This document shows, piece after piece, positions 6,774 to 11,755 of a stretch of DNA of 11,755 nt (positions are counted from its first letter, which is position 1; every line of letters starts with the position of its first letter). Where the stretch lies: positions 1 to 11,755 of the forward strand of contig SHVP01000075.1 in the NCBI GenBank assembly GCA_009694165.1, read 5' to 3'. A program made the position numbers and the translations under genes. The stretch comes from Alphaproteobacteria bacterium. GTDB lineage: Bacteria > Pseudomonadota > Alphaproteobacteria > SHVP01. Under the pieces are notes generated by a model. That model made no database searches and had not been told where the DNA came from. It saw only the letters and a program-made list of their open reading frames with translations.

Positions 6774-7943
6774 CTATCGGACCGCGCTGATGACGAAGCG
6801 GTTCCGTGGGGCGCTGCTGTCGCGGCGCCGGGCCACCGTGCCGATCGATGGGCCACGACTGGCGAAGCTGTCCTGCTTGACCTTGGATCGGCCGAAGCCA
6901 GCCGCGGCCGACAGTTTGACCAAGTCGAGGTGGTTGAGCGTCGTGAGGAAGGGCTCGGCGTTGTAGTGCGTGTCCCAATCGCCCGGAATGAACTGATCGA
7001 TCAAATCGAGTTGGTTGTTCTGGGGCGAATCCATATGAGCCATGACGCCCCCCTTGGCGAGCAGCCGGTGGCTCTCCTTGAGGACGTTGCGCAAGGCTTG
7101 ATTGGAGAGTTCGTGCAGAACGAGGCAGGAAACGACGAGATCGAACGAGCCGTCGGCGAACGATGTGTGTTCGGCGTTCTGTTGCGAAAAATGCACTTTC
7201 TTGCCGAGCGCCTCGGCGCGGGCATGGCCATAGCGAAGGCAGGGGGCGCCGACGTCGATACCGTAGACGACGGCGTCGGGAAAGGCGTCACAGAGCGGCG
7301 TCGTCGAGTGTCCGATGGTGCAGCCGATGTCCAGGATCGTCCGCGGCTTGAACTGCGGGTAGGTCTGCTTGACCCAGTCGGCAACATCGGCCCCTAGTCC
7401 AGCGCATGTGGGGCCGACACCGCCGTTGGTGATCATGAAGTAGGTGCGATCGTACTCGGCGCCCGCGAACACGTCGTCGGGCGCGAGGTCCGTGTGGTAG
7501 CCGCCCGGCTTGCAATGGATTTCGACGGCGGCATTGTAGCGCGGGCACTCGACGTCGGGATCGAGCGCGAGTGAACCCAGCTTGCCATTCGACTCGCGGA
7601 ATTCCTTGGCGCGCGCGATCAACTCGGGTAATTGCCGTTCGACCGAGGGGCCGACCGATTCGTACTGCATCTCCTTGGCGCACCGCTTGAGCGAGGACCA
7701 CATCTGGGTGAACGGGTCGCGCATCATTGCCTTGCGCAACTCGTTGACGTCGCCGATCGGCCGGCCGTGGGTCCGCATAAAGGCGGGACCGATACGACCC
7801 TCGAACACCATCCGATTTCCGGGTTGGACTCTGCCGCTCAGCTCGGTCATGAAGCTTTGAACGAAGAGTTGGCGGGCAAGATCGTCCTGGTCGGGAACCG
7901 CCAACATGTCGTGAACTAACTGACCGCTGACCATGGTTGCCAT
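6774..7943 (-). CDS. Two-domain class I SAM-dependent methyltransferase (copy 3)
   Basis: The product has 389 residues from the ATG at 7943. GAGGAG sits 7 bases before it; the frame is open 52 codons further, but that part is unrelated to the paralogs. Motif I is ILDIGCTIGH (203-212), the acidic residue after strand 2 is D230 in VYGID, and FADGSFDLVVSCLVLHEL (262-279) covers motif IV. The N-terminal domain (1-195) shares VERQLPEL, GSLALDP, CPRYNAAVEIHCKPGGYHTD and DDVFAGAEYDR with the copies at 799-1980 and 1-555. HARAEALGxxxHFSQQNAE is nearly identical to copy 2. It is more divergent from copies 1 and 2 than they are from each other. It leads the putative operon with oxygenase, GST-like protein and hydrolase, so its product or substrate is probably shared with them. 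The acceptor is unknown. Confidence 0.9.
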   Translation of the reverse strand: MATMVSGQLVHDMLAVPDQDDLARQLFVQSFMTELSGRVQPGNRMVFEGRIGPAFMRTHGRPIGDVNELRKAMMRDPFTQMWSSLKRCAKEMQYESVGPSVERQLPELIARAKEFRESNGKLGSLALDPDVECPRYNAAVEIHCKPGGYHTDLAPDDVFAGAEYDRTYFMITNGGVGPTCAGLGADVADWVKQTYPQFKPRTILDIGCTIGHSTTPLCDAFPDAVVYGIDVGAPCLRYGHARAEALGKKVHFSQQNAEHTSFADGSFDLVVSCLVLHELSNQALRNVLKESHRLLAKGGVMAHMDSPQNNQLDLIDQFIPGDWDTHYNAEPFLTTLNHLDLVKLSAAAGFGRSKVKQDSFASRGPSIGTVARRRDSSAPRNRFVISAVR

Positions 7944-7950
7944 GACCGAT

Positions 7951-7956
7951 CTCCTC
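7951..7956 (-). promoter_or_regulatory. Ribosome binding site that fixes the methyltransferase start
   Basis: GAGGAG on the minus strand, 7 bases before the ATG at 7943. It is a near-perfect Shine-Dalgarno sequence and decides for this start over the upstream in-frame one at 8099. Confidence 0.65.
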
Positions 7957-7982
7957 GGGGTGGGCGCGGATTGCGCCGATGC

Positions 7983-7988
7983 AGTATA
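7983..7988 (-). promoter_or_regulatory. Candidate -10 element of the methyltransferase-oxygenase-GST-hydrolase operon
   Basis: TATACT on the minus strand, 5 of 6 matches to the sigma-70 -10 consensus, lies 39 bases before the ATG at 7943. No good -35 hexamer is found 16-18 bases upstream, so this is a candidate only, perhaps an activator-dependent promoter. Confidence 0.3.
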
Positions 7989-8035
7989 GACGATCGGGCG
8001 ATGCGGCCGTCGGGTGGCGGTCGCTCCCGGGCTCC

Positions 8036-8569
8036 CTATTGGAGGAGCTGGGAGAACACGAAGTCGGTCGTCTTCGCCTATTGATGACAGTCGAAACAAT
8101 CGGTCTTGGGGTTGATGGCAATCGGTTTCCGCTCGGCGTCGAAGGCGGCGAAGGTCCAGCCGCCGGTCGCCCGCGCTGTCTTGTCCTTGCGCATGTAGGT
8201 GAAGAGCTGCAGCGGGCCTTCGACGAGGGCGCCATCTACCTTGATGACGCTGTCGAGACGTTCGAGCTTGTGCAGCTTGCCGACGAAAGCCGCCCCGTTC
8301 GGATAGGGGCCGTTGCGCGCCTCTTCGGCGAACGTTTTCTTGGCCGCTTCGTTGCGATAGAAAAGATGAATGCCCGCTAGCGGGCTCTTCTCGTCGGTGA
8401 CCGTGAAAGCGCCAATGAACCGGAAGCTGGCGAAATCCTTGGGGAAGGCGATGCCCTCGGCGGCCAACGCGGCCGTTACCCCGGCTGCGGCGATCGCCAT
8501 CTAGACGGCGACCAGCACGAAAAGTCGTCCGGCAAACGGCCGGTGCGCCAGCGTGAGTTCCCGATCCAT
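8036..8569 (-). pseudogene. Cytochrome P460-family protein interrupted by two in-frame TAG codons
   Basis: The central open frame (8500-8078, 140 residues) matches the cytochrome P460 family: FPKDFASFRFIGAFTV, GIHLFYRN, NGPYPNGAAFVGKL, ATGGWTFAAFD, and the CxxCH heme motif in DCFDCHQ. These are small periplasmic c-type cytochromes, related to proteins that oxidise hydroxylamine or bind NO. A TAG (8078-8080) follows the heme motif at once. Yet the same frame continues with AKTTDFVFSQLLQ to a second TAG at 8036, which is the normal family C-terminus. A TAG at 8501-8503 precedes the ATG at 8500, and the same frame upstream (from ATG 8569) gives HRPFAGRLFVLVAV, the missing charged and hydrophobic start of a Sec signal peptide. 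Without both TAGs it would be 177 codons plus stop, the usual family size. The short form keeps the heme motif and may still be made. Confidence 0.8.
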
Positions 8570-8686
8570 GGCCGCGAGCGTAACCGAACCCACCTCATAA
8601 GGCCACCGTCTTCGGTTGATTGTGCGATGCGATACCGTCATCGACCGAAGGGCACGCCTACCGGTTTGGCCGGTTGGCGGCATCGG

Positions 8687-10156
8687 TTACGTTGTGGTCG
8701 CAATGGGCTGATTGATGGGTGCCCCGTCGTTCAGCTTGAAGAACGACACCAGCTGCACCATTTGCCCGGCCTCGGTCGCCAGCGAGCGGGCGGCCGCGGT
8801 TATTTGCTCAACCATCGCCGCGTTCTGTTGCGTCATCTCGTCCATCTGGGTCACGGCCGAGTTGACCTTGCCCAGCCCAGTCGCCTGTTCTTTGCTGGCG
8901 CCGGCAATCTCGCCCATCATCGATGCGATCTTTTCGACCGAGATGACGATGGCGCCTAGGGCGGTGCCGGTGTCGTTCACCAGCTTCACACCTCCGGCGG
9001 CATGCTCGTTGCTGGTGGTGATCAGCTGCTTGATCTCCTTGGCGGCTTCGCTGGAGCGCTGCGCCAATGAGCGGACCTCGGTCGCGACCACGGCAAAGCC
9101 CTTGCCGACGTCGCCAGCCCGCGCCGCCTCGACCGCGGCATTGAGCGCCAACAGATTGGTTTGGAAGGCAATGTCGTCGATGACGTTGACGATCTCCGAG
9201 ATTTGCCGCGAGGAGTTCTCGATCGAGCCCATGGCCGTGACCGCGTTGGTGACCACGTGACCGCCGGCGACCGCTTCATGCTGGGCGCCCGCGACCAGCT
9301 GATTGGTTTGGCCGGAATTTTTGGCGTTCTTGTTGACGGTAGCCGTCATTTCCTCCATCGCCGCCGCGGTCTCTTCCAGGTTGGCCGCTTGCTGTTCGGT
9401 TCGGCCCGCCAGGTCATGGGATGCCTGCGACACCTCCGACGCGGCATGACCGATCTGGTTTGCTGATGAGACAATGCTGCCAACAATCTCCGACAGGCGG
9501 TCGGCGGTTGAGTTGTAGTCCTGCTTGATCTTGGCGTATTCGGCGGCGAGGTCCGCCGTAATCCGATGGGTCAGGTCGCCGCGCACCAAGGCGCCCATCG
9601 CCCTGCCGACTTCGTCCACTACCGTGCGCGTCTTGGCCGCTTCAGCGTTGCGTTCCTCTTCCTGACGTTTGCGCGTTGTCTCGGATTCGGATTGCAGTCG
9701 CTCGTTCTGGATGGCGGCGTCCTTGAACACCTGGACCGCATCCGCCATCGTTCCGACTTCGTCGCGGCGACCGCGGCCGGGGACCTCGACCGCGCGATCG
9801 CCCTTGGCGACTCGTTCCATCGTCGCGGTCATGCCGACGATCGGTTTGGCGATGACGCCGCCGAGGAGGAGGGCGAGTATGATTCCGCCGATCAGGCCAG
9901 CAATTAGGCCGATCACTGTGTTTCGTTGGCCGGCCGAGACGACCGAGACGGTGTCAGCCTGTTCCTTGCGCTCGCTAGCGGCGAACTCCGCTAGCATCTT
10001 TTTGACAATGTCGTTGATCCTACCGCCTACCTCGGTGATGGCGCCCTCATCGCCGAAGTTGCGCTCGAGGTCGCCGCGCAGATCGCTGGCGCGGTTGAAC
10101 ACGCCAAGGACGGCGAGTTCGCCGGCGGCGTAGCGATGGACGAAATGATGCTCCAT
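8687..10156 (-). CDS. Methyl-accepting chemotaxis protein with abnormal N-terminus
   Basis: The open frame has 489 residues. From about residue 23 it is a chemoreceptor: a short periplasmic helical remnant, a transmembrane segment (80-102, [19 protein letters not shown]), a HAMP domain (about 103-156), and a second HAMP-like linker (178-222, RGDLTHRI). A long coiled-coil signalling domain follows (about 225-470), with the hairpin tip at [20 protein letters not shown] (326-345) that contacts CheA and CheW. There is no C-terminal NWETF-type tether. Residues 1-20 (MEHHFVHRY...LAVLGVF) belong to the alpha-carbonic anhydrase frame that reads straight into this one. The first transmembrane helix and most of the sensor domain are missing, and the ATG at 10156 is an internal Met of the carbonic anhydrase. 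The protein as it stands has no obvious membrane-entry signal before 80. It may be a pseudogene or produce a sensorless receptor. Confidence 0.8.
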   Translation of the reverse strand: MEHHFVHRYAAGELAVLGVFNRASDLRGDLERNFGDEGAITEVGGRINDIVKKMLAEFAASERKEQADTVSVVSAGQRNTVIGLIAGLIGGIILALLLGGVIAKPIVGMTATMERVAKGDRAVEVPGRGRRDEVGTMADAVQVFKDAAIQNERLQSESETTRKRQEEERNAEAAKTRTVVDEVGRAMGALVRGDLTHRITADLAAEYAKIKQDYNSTADRLSEIVGSIVSSANQIGHAASEVSQASHDLAGRTEQQAANLEETAAAMEEMTATVNKNAKNSGQTNQLVAGAQHEAVAGGHVVTNAVTAMGSIENSSRQISEIVNVIDDIAFQTNLLALNAAVEAARAGDVGKGFAVVATEVRSLAQRSSEAAKEIKQLITTSNEHAAGGVKLVNDTGTALGAIVISVEKIASMMGEIAGASKEQATGLGKVNSAVTQMDEMTQQNAAMVEQITAAARSLATEAGQMVQLVSFFKLNDGAPINQPIATTT

Positions 10157-10614
10157 CGGAAACGATCGGCCACCGACCAGATGTTCGCTCGGCGAATGGA
10201 AATGGAACTGGACCAGATCCCAGCGCTGGTTGCCGATCTAGCTGAAGCTGCCCGCCGGGCAGTTGACCTGGATCGTGTGCCCATTGTGCAGAAGCTGCAG
10301 GGGCATTTCCTGGAACGTCGAACGGATGCCACCGAGGTCGACGGCGACCCCGCCCCGGAGGTCGATCGGCGTCTGTTCCATGCCCAATTCGCATACCTTG
10401 AAGTCGGCTGCAGCTTGCCCCACCGCTCCGGGCGGCCTTCGCCGACGTAACCCCAGTGGGGATGGACTTTCGTTGCCGCGGCGGTTTCGGCCGCTTGGGC
10501 GATCGCGGCGCAAGTGGGGCAGCCCAGGACGACACCCGCGAACAGACCCTGCAGAAGGTTGCGGCGGTTGAGAGGGCGCGATGCGGTGGTTTCGATTGGC
10601 GGTTGGGTTTTCAT
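10091..10614 (-). pseudogene. Alpha-carbonic anhydrase fragment, frameshifted and interrupted
   Basis: Alpha-carbonic anhydrases interconvert CO2 and bicarbonate at a zinc ion. From ATG 10614 the frame gives a Tat-type signal (RPLNRRNLLQGLF, cleavage near AQAAE) and HPHWGYVGEGRPERWGKLQP, the family start. Near 10405-10410 the homology moves to another frame, DFKVCELGMEQTPIDLRGG..., as expected if one base is missing from a run of C. It continues through LLHNGHTIQVNCPAGSFS to a TAG at 10238-10240. Past the TAG the same frame reads [10 protein letters not shown] and [20 protein letters not shown], so all three zinc-ligand histidines (two in FHFH, one in EHHFVH) are present. The family's second half, with its substrate-pocket threonine, is absent. 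The frame passes without a break into the chemoreceptor at about 10091. It is broken as written; sequencing error could explain the frameshift but less easily the fusion. Confidence 0.82.
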
Positions 10615-10815
10615 CTGGTTGCATTCTTTCGATCGGACGAGGGGCCATCGGCGGCCGGAAACCCTGCGCGCGGGTGGGCCGATGCCCGCGCTGGGTGCGT
10701 TCAAGCGTGCGAGGAGGTGGGTGGCTCGATACGGAGGCTGCCGAGAGGACGTGGAGCACCGAAGGGTACGCAGCGGCCTAGGTCCCGGTGTTGCGAACCG
10801 CTCGCAATACGGAAT

Positions 10816-10828
10816 CATACGTAGTATG
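10816..10828. promoter_or_regulatory. Small dyad in the divergent promoter region
   Basis: CATAC-GTA-GTATG is an inverted repeat with 5-bp arms. It lies between the divergent carbonic anhydrase and cupin-like genes, about 70 bases before the cupin start. It overlaps TATGAT on the minus strand (10819-10814), a 5-of-6 match to a -10 element, which would fire towards the carbonic anhydrase. The arms are short, so this is only a candidate operator. I see nothing else in 10615-10896. Confidence 0.28.
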
Positions 10829-10896
10829 GCCACGAGGGCCGGTCTCGCCACTGGCAAAGAGCGCCCTGACGTAGCCGCGCGGCATGGAGTTATCTT

Positions 10897-11730
10897 ATGA
10901 CGAACCGTCATCACACCTTTCTCGACACATGCGCGATGCCTTGGGAAGGCAATGGCGATTCAGTCCGCAAGTTGTTGCATGCCGATGTGGCGGGACAGCG
11001 CACTGTAATTCTGCGTTACTTTCCGCCCAGCAGCGCGAGCACGCCCTACCGCTGGTTTCACCGCAGCGTGCGCGAGACGTTCTTGTTCCTGTCGGGCGAA
11101 TATCGCGGCTGGGAGTTCGCCGGGCCCGACGACACCGCTGGACGCATCGAGATCTTCCGGCAGGGCACCTTCATGGATCGCCCGCCCCGCAGCCTGCACG
11201 GCCGGCGGCCGGCCGCCTCGGCGGTCGGCAGCGAGTTCCTGCAATGGCATTCGCATGGCGGTAGCTTCGACGCCGACCCCGAAGAAAGCGTGGCGCTGCC
11301 CGACGGCGCCGCCGCTTCGGGGCTGTTTTGCAGTCCCAACATCGTTCCGACCGATCAACTGCCCTGGCAGGCCCATCCCGGATTGCCGGGGGCTGGTCTG
11401 CGGGTCGTCGCGGCGGCGGTGGACGGCGCCCCGATCGGCCACTATCCCATCGTGATCGTGGCGCTGCCGGGTGGTTGGTCGGCGCCGCTAGGAATGCGCG
11501 TCGCCGCCGTCGGAGGGCGACCGTGGCTCTATGTGCTGTGGGGTGCCATGGACCTGACGGCCGACGGCGTTCATCACCCCTTGCGGCGCGGCGGTTATCT
11601 CGACTGGCAGGCGCCGGCTACCGTCGGGGCAGCGCCCAATCCGCTGGGGGCCGAGGGATGCGTCGTCTTTTGCGTCGGGCACACTCTGTCGCCCTCGCTT
11701 GCCGTCGGCGCCGGTCAATCGAGCGTGTGA
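10897..11730 (+). CDS. Cupin-like beta-barrel protein of unknown function
   Basis: The product has 277 residues. GGAG stands 7 bases before the ATG. Residues about 38-120 look like one cupin barrel. H55, then E60 followed by TFLFLSG, fits the second half of cupin motif 1. GTFMDRPPRSLHG (90-102) fits motif 2 with His101 as ligand, though the usual Gly is Arg98. The second half (about 165-265) is also strand-rich, with WLYVLWGAMDL, GGYLDWQAP and CVVFCVGHT, and may be a second barrel with degenerate metal ligands. No signal peptide or membrane segment is seen, so it is probably cytoplasmic. Cupins include dioxygenases, isomerases and binding proteins, and I cannot choose among them. It is divergent from the carbonic anhydrase and ends in TGA just before a GGGGGACA motif. 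Confidence 0.72.
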   Translation: MTNRHHTFLDTCAMPWEGNGDSVRKLLHADVAGQRTVILRYFPPSSASTPYRWFHRSVRETFLFLSGEYRGWEFAGPDDTAGRIEIFRQGTFMDRPPRSLHGRRPAASAVGSEFLQWHSHGGSFDADPEESVALPDGAAASGLFCSPNIVPTDQLPWQAHPGLPGAGLRVVAAAVDGAPIGHYPIVIVALPGGWSAPLGMRVAAVGGRPWLYVLWGAMDLTADGVHHPLRRGGYLDWQAPATVGAAPNPLGAEGCVVFCVGHTLSPSLAVGAGQSSV

Positions 11731-11739
11731 CCGATACAG

Positions 11740-11755
11740 AGGGGGACACAGCCTT
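11740..11755 (+). repeat. Start of a possible GGGGGACA-type palindromic repeat, cut by the window
   Basis: AGGGGGACA begins 9 bases after the stop of the cupin-like gene and repeats the first arm of the hairpin at 741-772. The partner arm, if any, is beyond the edge. Nine shared bases are weak evidence alone. Confidence 0.25.

Noticed and set aside
7288..8235. A 315-residue minus-strand open frame
   Set aside because: It is another frame over the methyltransferase and P460 genes with low-complexity Arg/Ser/Pro composition.
8660..8674. ACCGG...CCGGT hairpin after the chemoreceptor gene
   Set aside because: It is only a 5-bp stem with no T-run, which is expected by chance in GC-rich DNA.
8501..8683. 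A 60-residue minus-strand small protein
   Set aside because: Its last 23 codons are better read as the start of the P460 gene (signal peptide n-region) ended by a TAG. The part before has no ribosome binding site or similarity.
1..11755. Genome-wide reassignment of TAG to a sense codon
   Set aside because: TAG ends at least three intact genes (799, 5219, 6774) at family-typical lengths, and reading past them gives no meaningful protein.

Overview
The window is GC-rich throughout, with G/C-biased third codon positions in its intact genes. It looks like chromosome from a proteobacterium, most likely an alphaproteobacterium. That guess rests on the style of the chemoreceptor, the GcvA-type LysR regulator and the mix of PhyH, GST-like and cytochrome P460 genes. 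No rRNA, tRNA, integrase, insertion sequence, phage gene or CRISPR array is visible.

Left part (1-3025). Two tandem minus-strand genes encode two-domain class I SAM-dependent methyltransferases; the left one is cut by the window edge. An imperfect GC-rich hairpin lies between them. A 607-base stretch without a gene follows. It carries two perfect inverted repeats and a terminator-like hairpin on the + strand, and ends at a small SnoaL/NTF2-like gene on the + strand.

Middle part (3055-7943). A LysR regulator converges on the SnoaL-like gene. Behind it is a probable minus-strand operon, transcribed from about 7990 down to 4288. It encodes a third methyltransferase of the same family, a phytanoyl-CoA-dioxygenase-type Fe(II)/2-oxoglutarate oxygenase, a GST-like protein and an alpha/beta-hydrolase whose catalytic triad is not canonical. 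A methyltransferase, an oxygenase, a GST-like protein and a hydrolase together suggest modification or breakdown of a small organic molecule. The substrate cannot be read from sequence.

Right part (8036-11755). This part holds damaged genes. A cytochrome P460-family gene has two in-frame TAG codons, one in the signal peptide and one right after the heme motif. Upstream, a Tat-exported alpha-carbonic anhydrase reading frame has a one-base frameshift and an in-frame TAG, then runs in frame into a methyl-accepting chemotaxis protein that lacks its normal N-terminus. This is either a decayed deletion fusion or the remnant of a carbonic-anhydrase/chemoreceptor fusion. A divergent cupin-like gene closes the window.

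The points most worth checking are the three-member methyltransferase family with its conserved N-terminal domain, the carbonic anhydrase/chemoreceptor chimera, and the cluster of internal TAG codons.
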